Shown here: one piece after another, positions 1-9,306 of the stretch
Layout: the number at the start of each line of letters is the position of its first letter
Position numbering within the stretch: the stretch's first letter is position 1
From: Vreelandella aquamarina
GTDB lineage: Bacteria; Pseudomonadota; Gammaproteobacteria; Pseudomonadales; Halomonadaceae
Assembly: GCF_020075495.1 (NCBI RefSeq)
Contig: NZ_JABYQT010000006.1
Span: forward strand, 124,001-188,000
Direction: 5' to 3'
Length of the DNA: 64,000 nucleotides
Notes under the pieces: generated by a model
Seen by the model: the letters and a program-made list of their open reading frames with translations, nothing else
Databases searched by the model: none
Told to the model about the DNA's origin: nothing
Position numbers and translations under genes: made by a program

Positions 1-2306
1 TGATAACTGAAGAAGTTGACGAAGCCGTTACCAAAGGTATTGGAAAGCGCAGAGTTGATGTTCTCCAGCGCCACACCATAACTCAGGGCTTTCTGCTGAT
101 CGATTTCAGCCCGGTACGAAGGCACGTTGACGTTGAAGGTCGAGAAGACCTGAGTCAATGCCGGGTGCTGGTTGGCCGCCCCCATGATCTTCAGCGAGGC
201 TTCATAGAGCTCGCGCGGTGAAGCGCCGTCAAACGACTGCAGGTAACCAGTAAAGCCGCCGGTGGTGGAAAGCCCCATGATGGGCGGCACGTTGAAGGCC
301 ATGGCAGAGCCGCCATCGATACTCGCGCCAAGCTGCATGATCTGGCCCACCAGTCCATCAGCCGTCAGGTCGCGGTCTTCCCATGACACCATGTTGACGA
401 AGATGATCCCGCGCGCCGTATTCACGGCACTTGCCAGAATATCGTAACCCGCGACCGCCGAGGAGTACTGCACACCGGGAATGTCCTCGATGGCCGCGCT
501 TAGCTTCGCCATGTAGGTCTGGGTACGGTCCAGCGAGGCCGAGTCGGGCAGCGATACACTGACCAGCACGATCCCCTGGTCGGTTTCCGGCACCAGCGTC
601 GAAGGCGTATTGGCATATAGCCAGTAGGAACCCGCGCCAACCGCTACGGTCAGTGCCAGCGCCAGTACCCAGAAGCGCACCAGCTTGACCACAAACCACA
701 TGTAGACGGCGGTGATGCCGGCAAACAGACGGTCGAACAGCCGCAGCGGAGTGGTAATGGCGCGTCTGAACGCCGACTGCTTGCTGTGGTGCAGGTTGTG
801 CTTGATGAAGATGGCCGAAAGCGCCGGGGTAAACGTCAGGGCCATCAGCGCCGAGAGAGCCACCGAAATCGCCACGGTGATGGCAAACTGCTGATAGATC
901 TGACCGGTGAATCCGCCCAGGAAGGCAACCGGCACGAAGACCGCCGCCATGATCAAGGAGGTCGCGATTACCGGGCCGCCCACCTCTTTCATGGCCCGTA
1001 CGGTGGCTTCGCGAACCGATATGTCATCCTCTTCGCTGAGTACCCGCTCGACGTTTTCCACCACCAGTATCGCATCGTCCACCACGATACCGATGGAGAG
1101 CACCAGGGCAAACAGGGTCAGCAGGTTGATCGAGAAATCGAACAGGTAGAAGCCGGCAAAGGTACCGATGACCGAGACCGGCACGACCGACATGGCAATG
1201 ACCGTAAAACGCCAGTTCTGCAGGAAGATGAACAGGATGACGGCAACGATCAGGAAAGCTTCGATAAAGGTATGCAGCACCGTCTCGACTGACGCATCGA
1301 TAAACAGCGTGGTGTCGTAAGGCGTGACATACTCGAGCCCTGGCGGGAAGCGGCTGGCCAGATCGCTCATGGTGTCGCGCACCGCTTCCGCGGTCGAGAG
1401 CGCGTTGGCCCCCGGCTGCTGGTTGATGATGATCGGCGTCATGGTCGAGCCGTTCAGCCGCGCATCGATACCGTAGAACGATGCGCCAAGCTCGATGCGG
1501 GCAACGTCTTCAAGGCGTAGCGACGAGCCATCCGGATTGGTGCGCAGATAGATATTACGGAAATCGTCCGTATCGGAAAGCCGGCCACCCGCGGTAATGG
1601 TGTAGGTATAGGCGCGCGGCTCACCCTGCGGCGTGGCCGCGAGGTTACCGGCAGGAATCTCGGTATTCTGCACGCGAATCGCGCTGGCCACTTCGCTGGG
1701 TGTCAGGTCGTACTGTGCCAGCTTGTCCGGATCCATCCAGATGCGCATGGCGAACTCGCCACCACCCAGCACTTCGGCGTTACCCACCCCCGGCACCTGA
1801 CGCAGTTCGTCGAGGATGTTCAGGGTGGCGTAGTTCTGCATGTAGACGTTGTTGTAATCGCCATTGGGCGACGTCAGGGCCACCAGCATCAAGATCGAGT
1901 CCGAGCGCAGCTCGACCGTGACGCCCTGGGACTGGACCTGCTCCGGCAGTTGGGAAAGCGCCCCCTGCACCCGGTTATTGACGTTGATGGTATTGATATC
2001 CCCATCAGTGCCGATGTTGAACGCCACACTCAGGCTCATGATGCCGTTATCGGCGCTGTTGGAGGTCATGTAGAGCATGTCCTCGACGCCGTTGATGGCC
2101 TCGGCCAGCGGCGCCGCTACCGTCTGCGCAACGGTTTCGGCATCCGCCCCCGGGAACTGGGCCTGCACGGATACCGTGGGCGGCACCACGCTTGGATACT
2201 GCTCGATCGGCAGTATCCGCATGGCCATGGTACCTATCAGCGTCAGGATGATCGCCAGCACCGTGGCGAAAATCGGACGACTGATAAAGAAGTTAGAGAA
2301 ATTCAT
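1..2306 (-). CDS. RND efflux pump inner-membrane permease (HAE1/AcrB-MexB family), 3' end outside window
   Basis: Proton-driven inner-membrane pump of a tripartite multidrug efflux system. About 768 N-terminal codons are present out of roughly 1,040 usual for the family; the gene runs off the left edge. The start gives MNFSNFFISRPIFA, the classic HAE1 N-terminus, followed by the first membrane helix and a periplasmic porter domain. The proton-relay helix with the conserved Asp pair is seen in GIVVDDAILVVENVER near residue 405. The ATG overlaps the stop of the adaptor gene by one base (TAATG), so the two are translationally coupled. Substrates cannot be told from sequence. Confidence 0.93.
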   Translation of the reverse strand, partial: MNFSNFFISRPIFATVLAIILTLIGTMAMRILPIEQYPSVVPPTVSVQAQFPGADAETVAQTVAAPLAEAINGVEDMLYMTSNSADNGIMSLSVAFNIGTDGDINTINVNNRVQGALSQLPEQVQSQGVTVELRSDSILMLVALTSPNGDYNNVYMQNYATLNILDELRQVPGVGNAEVLGGGEFAMRIWMDPDKLAQYDLTPSEVASAIRVQNTEIPAGNLAATPQGEPRAYTYTITAGGRLSDTDDFRNIYLRTNPDGSSLRLEDVARIELGASFYGIDARLNGSTMTPIIINQQPGANALSTAEAVRDTMSDLASRFPPGLEYVTPYDTTLFIDASVETVLHTFIEAFLIVAVILFIFLQNWRFTVIAMSVVPVSVIGTFAGFYLFDFSINLLTLFALVLSIGIVVDDAILVVENVERVLSEEDDISVREATVRAMKEVGGPVIATSLIMAAVFVPVAFLGGFTGQIYQQFAITVAISVALSALMALTFTPALSAIFIKHNLHHSKQSAFRRAITTPLRLFDRLFAGITAVYMWFVVKLVRFWVLALALTVAVGAGSYWLYANTPSTLVPETDQGIVLVSVSLPDSASLDRTQTYMAKLSAAIEDIPGVQYSSAVAGYDILASAVNTARGIIFVNMVSWEDRDLTADGLVGQIMQLGASIDGGSAMAFNVPPIMGLSTTGGFTGYLQSFDGASPRELYEASLKIMGAANQHPALTQVFSTFNVNVPSYRAEIDQQKALSYGVALENINSALSNTFGNGFVNFFSY

Positions 2307-3583
2307 TATTGTGCACCCTCTTCCCCTTCACCCGGCGGCGTCTGACCGGCACCTTCGGTCATCTGAGACGCGGCCTCGGCTTCCTGCTGTTGCTCTTGCG
2401 CTTCGGCCTGCTCGACGCGCTCGACGATATCGTCGGCATTGCCATCGAAGGCCTGGGGGTCGATGGTCACGCCAGGCTCCAGGCCGGCGGGGTCGCCTAC
2501 TACCACCCGGTCGCCCTCGTCGAGCCCATCGACGATAATCTGCCAGGGGCCGGCTACATCGCCTAGCTGCACGGTGCGCTCGCGCGCCTGGTCGTTTTCA
2601 TCCAGCACGAACACCCGCGGGCCCATCAGCCCTTGGGTCACGGCAATTTCTGGCACGGCAAACACATTGAAACGCCGCAGGCCATCAAGCCTTACGCGAA
2701 CAAACTGGCCGGGCAGGATTTCACCCTCAGGGTTATCGAAGGTGGCCGATGCCTGTACCGTGCTGGTACCGCTATCCACCCGTGAACCCAGAAAGTCCAG
2801 ACGACCCTCGAGCTCGGCACCGCTGCCGCCTCCCTGGCCCGGCATGGTCAAGCGAGCGACGATATTGGAGGCACCGCCCTCCTCGCTGAGCTGGCGGCGC
2901 AGCTCGAAGGCGTCACGCTGAGGCAGTTGAAAGCGCACTTCCAGCGGGTCGAGCGGCGTAATGGTGGCAAGCTCGGTGCCGGAGGTGACAAAGTTGCCCA
3001 CGTTGACCTGGCTCAAGCTGATCATGCCGGAAACCGGGGCGGTCATGTTGGCGTAACCCAGGTCCAGGTTGGCGCTGGTCAGCGCGGCTTCCGCCTGGGC
3101 AACGTTGGCCTGGGCCACGCGCTGCTCGGCCTGCGCCTGATCGTACTGCTGGCGGCTGACCGAGTTCTGGTTCAAGAGCTGTTCAAAGCGCTGGGCATCG
3201 CGCTGGGCGCGGGAGTATTCGGCGCGCGCGCTCTGCAGGTCCGCTTCACGCTGGTTGACCGTTGCCTGGTAAAGATCGGGCTCGATGGTATAGAGCGGGT
3301 CGCCCTCCTCCACCATCTGGCCAGGCTCGAAGTGACGCTCCTCGAGGTAGCCGTTGACCCGTGCCACCAGCGTGACTTCGCTATCACTGCGCAGTAATGA
3401 AGGGTAGGACTTGTTGAGCGGGATATCCTGGCGCGCCATTTCAGCGACTTCTACCTTGTGCGGGGGGGCCTCCTGCTGCCCGCCCTGGGGCTGCTCCGGC
3501 TCTTCCTGGCTACAGGCCGTCAACGCCAGCGCAGCAATCAGCGTGACTAGACTCGCTCGGCGTGAGTGAATCACCTTTCTCAT
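2306..3583 (-). CDS. RND efflux periplasmic adaptor (membrane fusion protein), lipoprotein
   Basis: Adaptor linking the RND pump to the outer-membrane channel. I start it at the ATG at 3583 (MRKVIHSRR), 425 aa, with AAGGGAAA upstream; an extension to 3703 is open but has no signal sequence. The N-terminus is a lipoprotein signal with lipobox LTAC and lipidated Cys24. A biotinyl-lipoyl-like domain flanks a long alpha-hairpin (about residues 100-190, rich in Gln, Ala and Arg) and is followed by beta-barrel and membrane-proximal domains. The C-terminus is a low-complexity Glu/Gln-rich tail. It lies between the outer membrane factor and the pump genes. Confidence 0.93.
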   Translation of the reverse strand: MRKVIHSRRASLVTLIAALALTACSQEEPEQPQGGQQEAPPHKVEVAEMARQDIPLNKSYPSLLRSDSEVTLVARVNGYLEERHFEPGQMVEEGDPLYTIEPDLYQATVNQREADLQSARAEYSRAQRDAQRFEQLLNQNSVSRQQYDQAQAEQRVAQANVAQAEAALTSANLDLGYANMTAPVSGMISLSQVNVGNFVTSGTELATITPLDPLEVRFQLPQRDAFELRRQLSEEGGASNIVARLTMPGQGGGSGAELEGRLDFLGSRVDSGTSTVQASATFDNPEGEILPGQFVRVRLDGLRRFNVFAVPEIAVTQGLMGPRVFVLDENDQARERTVQLGDVAGPWQIIVDGLDEGDRVVVGDPAGLEPGVTIDPQAFDGNADDIVERVEQAEAQEQQQEAEAASQMTEGAGQTPPGEGEEGAQ

Positions 3584-3712
3584 ACGTTGGTTTCCCTTGA
3601 TCTTCTCGAAACGTTGGCTAACGGCGCTGTCATGCCGTCTAGCGTCGTTGTTTTTCCAAACGATGGCTTGGCGATGCAGCCTCGTGACCAGAGGCTGCAT
3701 CATTGAAGGTGC

Positions 3713-5194
3713 TTAGGTGTCCGGAGTGGGCGGGGCACCAATGTTCATGCCACGCTGGTAGTCGTCTTCACCGCCATCGGGCAGGGTGAAGGTAACGTCT
3801 TCGCCGGTCAGCCAGCCGTTGACTTCCTCGATGGCCGGCACATCCAGCAGGCCCGCCTGCTGGCGCAGGGAAAGCAGGTTCACGACGTAGTCGTAGCGCG
3901 ACTCGGCATAGTTGGCGATCGCGTTGTAGTAGTTCTGCTCGGCATTGAGCACATCGACGATGTTACGGGTGCCCACTTCATAGCCTGCCCGCGTGGCTTC
4001 CAGGGCACTTTGGGTCGAGACAATGGCCTGCTGGCGAGCTTCGACGGTTTCGACGTTGTTGCTGACCTGGGTGTAGAGCGAACGTACCTGTTGAATGGTT
4101 GTGCGGCGCTGGGATTCGAACTCGTACTGCGTGCTCTCCAGCTGATAAGTGCCTTGACGGATGCGGGCACTGGTGCTGCCGCCGGTATAAATAGGCAGGT
4201 TGGCCGAGATGCCTACCTGGCTCGACGAGTCGTGCCCGGTAAGGTAGTCGTTATCGCTATCGGCGTACTGGTAGTTGGCAAATGCCTGGAAGGTCGGCAT
4301 CTGGCCGGCGCGGGCGATATCGACGCCCACTCGGGAGATTTCGATGCCGGCCTGCTGGGCCAGCACCTGCGGGTTGCGCTGGATTGCCTGCTCTACCCAG
4401 TAGTCGCGGGTACTGGGTGAAGGCAGCGCCACCGGCATGCTGTCGCCCAGGGATTCGATATTGGCGTAGCGCTGGCCGGTCAACTGCTCCAGCACTTCAA
4501 AGGCAACCTGAAGGTTGCTTTCCGCGGCAATACGATCCGCGCGTGACTGATCGAAGCTGGCACGCGCTTCTTCCACTTCGGTAATCGCAATCAAGCCTAC
4601 TTCGAACTGCTCGCTGGCCTGCTCCAGCTGGCGGCCGATGGCACGCTCCTGGGCCTGACGGGCCTCCAGCACTTCATTGGCACGAAGAATATCGAAATAG
4701 GCGCTGGCCACGTCGATCAGCAGTTGCTGCTCGGTGGCGGCCAGAAGATACACTTGCTGGTCGATCTGGCGCTCGGCCTGGGTCACTTCCTGGCGGGTCA
4801 CTGCGTTGAACAGCACCTGGGTCGCTTCCAGACTCAACGAGCCGCTGTTGAAGTTATCATCGCTTCCACCGCCGACGCCTGCCCCTGCATTGCCTGCACC
4901 GGTTGGCGGTACAGGTACGGCTCTGGCGCTTGTCTGGCTTTCGTACTGGCGATTGTGCACGACATTACCCGAGGCGTTGACCTGCGGCAGCAGCTGACCG
5001 CGCGCTACATCGCGCGCCGCTTCCACGCCTGAATACTGAGCGCGTGCGGCATTCAACGAAGCGTTGTTACCCAACGCATCGCGGGTAATGGTAACAAGGT
5101 CGGCTGCCTGAGCAGGCAGCGCAACAGACGCGGCAAGAACTGCCAGTAACAAGGGTCGTAAAGGGGCATTGACTGCCCAGTGTGCCAGTCGCAT
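3713..5194 (-). CDS. TolC-family outer-membrane efflux protein
   Basis: Outer-membrane channel of the RND system; first gene of the three-gene operon. Start chosen at 5194 (MRLAHWAVN), which gives a Sec signal peptide ending PAQA and 493 aa, normal for TolC. Two OEP repeats are visible: long coiled-coil helices and strands such as FNSGSLSLEATQ and SSQVGISANLPIYTGG, in which NLPIYTGG is a TolC signature. A short Gly-rich insert (AGNAGAGVGGGSDDN) lies before the first strand. It is 129 bp upstream of the adaptor gene. The C-terminal tail after the second repeat is acidic. Confidence 0.92.
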   Translation of the reverse strand: MRLAHWAVNAPLRPLLLAVLAASVALPAQAADLVTITRDALGNNASLNAARAQYSGVEAARDVARGQLLPQVNASGNVVHNRQYESQTSARAVPVPPTGAGNAGAGVGGGSDDNFNSGSLSLEATQVLFNAVTRQEVTQAERQIDQQVYLLAATEQQLLIDVASAYFDILRANEVLEARQAQERAIGRQLEQASEQFEVGLIAITEVEEARASFDQSRADRIAAESNLQVAFEVLEQLTGQRYANIESLGDSMPVALPSPSTRDYWVEQAIQRNPQVLAQQAGIEISRVGVDIARAGQMPTFQAFANYQYADSDNDYLTGHDSSSQVGISANLPIYTGGSTSARIRQGTYQLESTQYEFESQRRTTIQQVRSLYTQVSNNVETVEARQQAIVSTQSALEATRAGYEVGTRNIVDVLNAEQNYYNAIANYAESRYDYVVNLLSLRQQAGLLDVPAIEEVNGWLTGEDVTFTLPDGGEDDYQRGMNIGAPPTPDT

Positions 5195-5559
5195 GGAAGT
5201 GCCTCTAGGTGTCAACGAAGGGGTGATGATGCTTGTAAGCCATTTTAGGATGAGTGGCATTATAAGTTACATTCATGTATGTATGCTAGACTTGAAGTAT
5301 GCCTATTTGTATGTACAGCCACTTGTCAAGCTGCGCCCCCTAAACTTAGACCAAAGCAGGGTATGGGGAAGCACTCCCGCGTATTTTTTTATAACCATTC
5401 GCCATTCAAGCGCCTGGCCAGTTGCCTATCGTTGGGCTTGCATGACGTAAAGGCCTCGCGCGCTACGCTATCACGCGGGGCCAAACCGGCAAGCAGTAAA
5501 AGGGGAACGGCAGGTTGCGTAGCGCTGATGAAGGATCGCCAGCCCAGCGCTGCTTCTGC
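5195..5559 (-). promoter_or_regulatory. Promoter/operator region of the RND operon (gene-free, 365 bp)
   Basis: Non-coding stretch between the efflux operon and the xylulokinase 3' end. On the minus strand a TATAAT hexamer (5264-5259) lies about 65 bp before the TolC-family start. Just upstream are two related elements, TACATACATGAATGTAA (5283-5267) and TGTACATACAAATAGG (near 5315-5300). The first resembles the AcrR/TetR-type operator of acrAB (TACATACAT...ATGTATGTA, from memory). No TetR-type gene is adjacent, so a regulator would have to be encoded elsewhere. The far end holds the hairpin listed at 5452. Confidence 0.5.
5452..5482 (-). terminator. Possible terminator of the polyol operon
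   Basis: GGCCTCGCG and CGCGGGGCC form a 9-bp stem (one G-T pair) around a 13-nt loop, 78 bp past the xylulokinase stop. The minus-strand tail is only a short CTTTA, so the call is weak. Confidence 0.35.
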
Positions 5560-7047
5560 TCAAAGGTGGGCGTGGCGCTGTTTCAGGGCGCCGATATAGC
5601 GTTCGTAAACGTCTTGATAGACCGCTACCCGGCCCGGGTCGGGTTCGGCGTGAGACAGCGCATCCAGATGCACCAGGCGCTTGCACAGCGTTTCAAGCGT
5701 CACGCCTTGAGACCGCTGGTCACACCAGGCCGCCTGGATAGCCGCCCCCAGTGCCGCGGCATCGGTAATTTCCGGGCAGATCACTTCGGTGCCGGTAATA
5801 TCGGCGACCATCTGCCGCCATACGGGGCTGTTGGCACCGCCGCCGATCAGGCGTATCTGGCTGGCCCCGGCGGTCAAATCTCCCAGCAGTTCAAGCCCGT
5901 AACGCAGCCCGAAGGTAGCCCCCTCGACCACGCTGCGGCACATGTTTGCCTGAGTGGTATTACGGCTGTTCATGCCCAGAAAATCCGCCGAGGCCTCGGG
6001 CAGCATGGGCACGCGCTCGCCGTTGAAGAACGGCAGCACGGTGATGCCTTCAGCCCCGACCGGCGCGTTGGCGACCTGCTCGCTAAACGCGTCCAGATCC
6101 AGGCCGAACAGCTCGCGTATCCGGGTGGTGGCCGAGGTCACGTTCATGGTACAGATCAGCGGCAGCCAACCGCCGGTGCTGGAGCAGAAATTCGCGACCA
6201 TGGCGTTATCGCAGATAATCGGCGCCGGTGAATAGGCGCATACGGTGCCGGAGGTTCCCAGGCTCAGCGTCACCAGCCCCGGCGTGATGTTGCCCGTACC
6301 GATCGCTCCCAGCATGTTGTCGCCACCACCGGAGGACACCACCACGTCATTGGAAAGCCCCAGCTCGCGGGCCACCAGCGTTCGTACGACGCCTGCCGGC
6401 TCATGAGCGTCAAGCAGGCGTGGCAGCGCGCGCTCAGGGTCAAGCTCGGGGGCAATGTGCGAGAACACGTCAAGCTGCCAGCGGCGCGTGCGGGTATCGA
6501 AATAGCCAGTGCCCGAGGCATCGCCTGCTTCGGTAACACGCTCGCCGGTCAGCCAGAAATTGAGGTAGTCGTGGGGCAGCAGCACGCTGTCGATACGCCG
6601 GTAGGCGTCCGGTTGATGGTCGCGCAGCCAGGCAATCTTCGAGGCGGTGTAGCCGGTTTGCAGCACAAGGCCGAGCTTTTCCAGGCAGCCCTGCTCGCCA
6701 CCCAACCGGGCCACCAGCTGGCCGTTCTGCGCGCTGGTTTCGGTATCGCACCAGAGCTTGGCGGGGTATACCGGCGCGCCGTCTGCATCCAGCGCCACCA
6801 TGCCGTGCTGCTGCCCGGAAACGCCAATGCCGCGTACTTGGCTGGCACTTGCGCCGGCACGCGCCAGCGCGCTGAAAAATGCGCCTTTGAGCGCGGCCAG
6901 CCACTCGGCAGGCGCCTGCTCGCGCCGTCCGTTTTCACCTTCATCAAGCCGGTGCGGGCGGCTGGCCTCCCCTAGAATGATGCCCTGCTCTACATCGACC
7001 ACTACCACCTTGGTGCTCTGCGTACCGCAATCCACCCCGATATACAT
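5560..7047 (-). CDS. xylB: Xylulokinase (FGGY carbohydrate kinase)
   Basis: Phosphorylates D-xylulose to D-xylulose 5-phosphate in the cytoplasm, feeding the pentose phosphate pathway. 495 aa, normal for XylB. The N-terminus MYIGVDCGTQSTK is the FGGY phosphate-binding motif, and the catalytic Asp lies in SSGGGDNMLGAIGTG in the middle third. A C-terminal ATPase-domain motif RLIGGGANSPVWRQ is present. The ATG at 7047 overlaps the dehydrogenase stop (TGATG); a GTG codon directly before it is an alternative start. As last gene of the polyol operon it matches mtlY of Pseudomonas mannitol operons and is well placed to use D-xylulose made from D-arabitol. Confidence 0.92.
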   Translation of the reverse strand: MYIGVDCGTQSTKVVVVDVEQGIILGEASRPHRLDEGENGRREQAPAEWLAALKGAFFSALARAGASASQVRGIGVSGQQHGMVALDADGAPVYPAKLWCDTETSAQNGQLVARLGGEQGCLEKLGLVLQTGYTASKIAWLRDHQPDAYRRIDSVLLPHDYLNFWLTGERVTEAGDASGTGYFDTRTRRWQLDVFSHIAPELDPERALPRLLDAHEPAGVVRTLVARELGLSNDVVVSSGGGDNMLGAIGTGNITPGLVTLSLGTSGTVCAYSPAPIICDNAMVANFCSSTGGWLPLICTMNVTSATTRIRELFGLDLDAFSEQVANAPVGAEGITVLPFFNGERVPMLPEASADFLGMNSRNTTQANMCRSVVEGATFGLRYGLELLGDLTAGASQIRLIGGGANSPVWRQMVADITGTEVICPEITDAAALGAAIQAAWCDQRSQGVTLETLCKRLVHLDALSHAEPDPGRVAVYQDVYERYIGALKQRHAHL

Positions 7048-8534
7048 CACTGCGTTCCTTTGGATGCCACAAGAGTTTCCAGCGTAGCCCGTGCGCCGTG
7101 ACGATGCAGTGAATCCAGCGCCTCCAGATAAGCCTTGCGAAAGCGCGGCTGATCGGCCAGGTCACCAAACAGTTCGCGGTTATCGATAAACGCGCTCGGC
7201 TGGGCTCGATTATTGGCAGCCACGGCCATCAGCGAGGTTTTCAGGCGGTCTACAACCTCAATGGGCTCGCCCTGCTCGTCTGTCCCTTCGGCATAGCGCG
7301 CCCAGCTTGCCACCACCGCTGCGCTGTGCGTGATCTCACCATGATAGGCCAACCGATGGCGAATCACCGGCACCAGCCATTTGGGAATCCGGTCCGAGCT
7401 TTCCGCGCACAGCCGCGCCAGCGTATCCTTTATTTCCGGGTTGGCGAAGCGCTCGATCAGGGTCTGCTGGTAAGCCTCGAGGTCGACCCCAGGCACGGGG
7501 GAAAGCGTGGGCGCCCCTTCCTCACGCATGTAGCCGAGCAGAAACTCGACGAACAGTGCATCCTGGCACACCTCGTGGGCGTAGCGGTAACCGGCCAGAT
7601 AGCCAAAATAGGCAAGCGCCTGATGGCTTGCATTCAGCAGGCGCAGCTTCATCAGCTCGTAGGGCTCTACGTCTTTCACCAGCTGTACGCCTACGCGTTC
7701 AAAGGGCGGGCGGCCGAGCGGAAAATGATCTTCCACTACCCACTGGGTAAACGGCTCGCACACCACGGGCCAGGCATCGTCCACACCGAACCGGCGGGCC
7801 AGCTCGTCGATATCCGCCTGCGTTGTCACGGGAGTGATGCGGTCCACCATGGCATTGGGAAACGCCACCTTGACCTCGACCCACTCGCCAAGCTCGCTAT
7901 CCCGGGCGCGGGCATAGGCGGTGAACATTCGCCGGGCCACGTCGCCGTTGCCCTGAATGTTGTCGCAGGACATCACCGTAAAGGGCGCCACACCCCGCTC
8001 GCGACGGCGAACCAACGCTTCGACGATCAAACCAAAGCTGCTGGAAGGCCGGGTCGGGTTTGCCAGGTCTTCACGTACCTGTGGTTCATCAAGGTTGAAC
8101 TCGCCACTCACCGGATGAACGTTGTAGCCGCCTTCGGTGACGGTGAGCGACACCACCCGAATCGCCGGATCGGCCATCTGCTCGATCACGGCCTCGCTAT
8201 CGTCCGGTGCGAACAGATAACCCACCATGCTGCCGATGACCCGAGGCTCATACTCGCCGTCGGGGTGTTTCATCACCAGTGTGTAGAGGTAATCCTGAGC
8301 GGCGAGCGCCTGCTGCATGCGTTTGTCACCCGGCATGACGCCTACGCCGATAATTCCCCAGTCAAGTGCCTCGCCCTGGTTCATCAGCGCATCCAGGTAC
8401 ATGGCCTGATGCGCCCGGTGAAAGCCGCCCACGCCTACATGCACGATGCCGGGCGTCAGTGCGCTGCGCTCGTAAAGGGGAACGGCAATGGAAGGCGCAA
8501 GCTGGCCCACGGACTGGTTATTGAGTCGGGTCAC
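7047..8534 (-). CDS. mtlD: Mannitol 2-dehydrogenase (long-chain polyol dehydrogenase)
   Basis: NAD-dependent oxidation of D-mannitol to D-fructose; family members also oxidise D-arabitol to D-xylulose and D-sorbitol to fructose. The start is GTG at 8534, supported by AGGAGA seven bases upstream, giving 495 aa as in Pseudomonas MDH. The nucleotide-binding motif GVGGFHR lies near residue 34, and the catalytic family motif K-x4-N-x2-H is seen in KLRLLNASHQ. It is translationally coupled to xylulokinase downstream, and 73 bp separate it from the HAD gene upstream. No fructokinase gene is in this window. Confidence 0.93.
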   Translation of the reverse strand: MTRLNNQSVGQLAPSIAVPLYERSALTPGIVHVGVGGFHRAHQAMYLDALMNQGEALDWGIIGVGVMPGDKRMQQALAAQDYLYTLVMKHPDGEYEPRVIGSMVGYLFAPDDSEAVIEQMADPAIRVVSLTVTEGGYNVHPVSGEFNLDEPQVREDLANPTRPSSSFGLIVEALVRRRERGVAPFTVMSCDNIQGNGDVARRMFTAYARARDSELGEWVEVKVAFPNAMVDRITPVTTQADIDELARRFGVDDAWPVVCEPFTQWVVEDHFPLGRPPFERVGVQLVKDVEPYELMKLRLLNASHQALAYFGYLAGYRYAHEVCQDALFVEFLLGYMREEGAPTLSPVPGVDLEAYQQTLIERFANPEIKDTLARLCAESSDRIPKWLVPVIRHRLAYHGEITHSAAVVASWARYAEGTDEQGEPIEVVDRLKTSLMAVAANNRAQPSAFIDNRELFGDLADQPRFRKAYLEALDSLHRHGARATLETLVASKGTQ

Positions 8535-8607
8535 GGGTGCTCTCCTGATAACGGTGGAGTTAAAAAGGCAGATCGACGGGTCAATCGGCTTTCTTCTTGT
8601 GAAGCCG

Positions 8608-9306
8608 TCAGTGGGCGGCGTTTTGCACGCTGGCAACCTGTGCACCGGCCTGCCACTCATCCACCAGCGCTTCCAGGCCGCGCATGTGTGCAAGGATGCG
8701 CCAGGCCCCTGCCTTGCGAAGGCGCTCGCCCTGCTCGGCATCCACGTGGCTGGCACCTATGAATCCGATGACACACATGCCCGCCGCGCGCGCCGCCATC
8801 ACGCCGGCCACACTGTCTTCCACCACCAGGCAGTTGCCGGGCACCTGGCCCAGCCGGGAAGCCGCCAGTTGATAGAGCGCCGGGTCAGGCTTGGGCCTGG
8901 TGACCTCATCGGCGGTAAAGATGGGCACATCGCCAAACGCGTCGGCCAGCCGCGTATGGGCAAGCGAGGCCAGCACCCGGCGGCGTCGGCTGTTGGAAAC
9001 CACCGCTTTATCAAGGCTGATGGCACGAATGGCCTGATCGGCTCCTTCCATCGCTTGAAGCTCCTGGGCCAACCGGCGTTCGATGGCGCTATCCATTTGC
9101 TCGGCGGCATCCGGTGGCAGCGTATGAATACTCGACCTTTCAAGGTGAGCCAGAATATTGGCGGTGGTCATCCCCAGCGCCTGACCAAGCGCCTCTTTGA
9201 TGTTCAGGTCGGGCAACCAGCGGGAGAGATACTCAAGCAGCATGGTTTCGGCCAGCACTTCGCTGTCAACCAGCACGCCGTCGCAGTCAAAAATCAACGC
9301 CCTCAT
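8608..9306 (-). CDS. HAD-superfamily phosphatase/phosphomutase-like protein
   Basis: 232 aa, beta-phosphoglucomutase/YniC-like subfamily of HAD hydrolases. Motif I is FDCDGVLVDSE with nucleophile Asp7 and acid/base Asp9; motif II is seen as VVSNS, and motif III/IV around KPDPALY and VVEDSVAG. The start overlaps the ABC ATPase stop by 4 bp (ATGA), so it is part of the polyol operon. Its substrate is unknown: a sugar or polyol phosphate is likely from context, perhaps as a salvage or detoxifying phosphatase. A similar gene is not part of the Pseudomonas mtlEFGKDYZ order as I recall it. Confidence 0.85.
   Translation of the reverse strand: MRALIFDCDGVLVDSEVLAETMLLEYLSRWLPDLNIKEALGQALGMTTANILAHLERSSIHTLPPDAAEQMDSAIERRLAQELQAMEGADQAIRAISLDKAVVSNSRRRRVLASLAHTRLADAFGDVPIFTADEVTRPKPDPALYQLAASRLGQVPGNCLVVEDSVAGVMAARAAGMCVIGFIGASHVDAEQGERLRKAGAWRILAHMRGLEALVDEWQAGAQVASVQNAAH

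Noticed and set aside
7326-8762. 478-codon plus-strand frame opposite mannitol dehydrogenase
   Set aside because: No recognisable domain; the minus-strand gene has the full polyol dehydrogenase motif and operon context.
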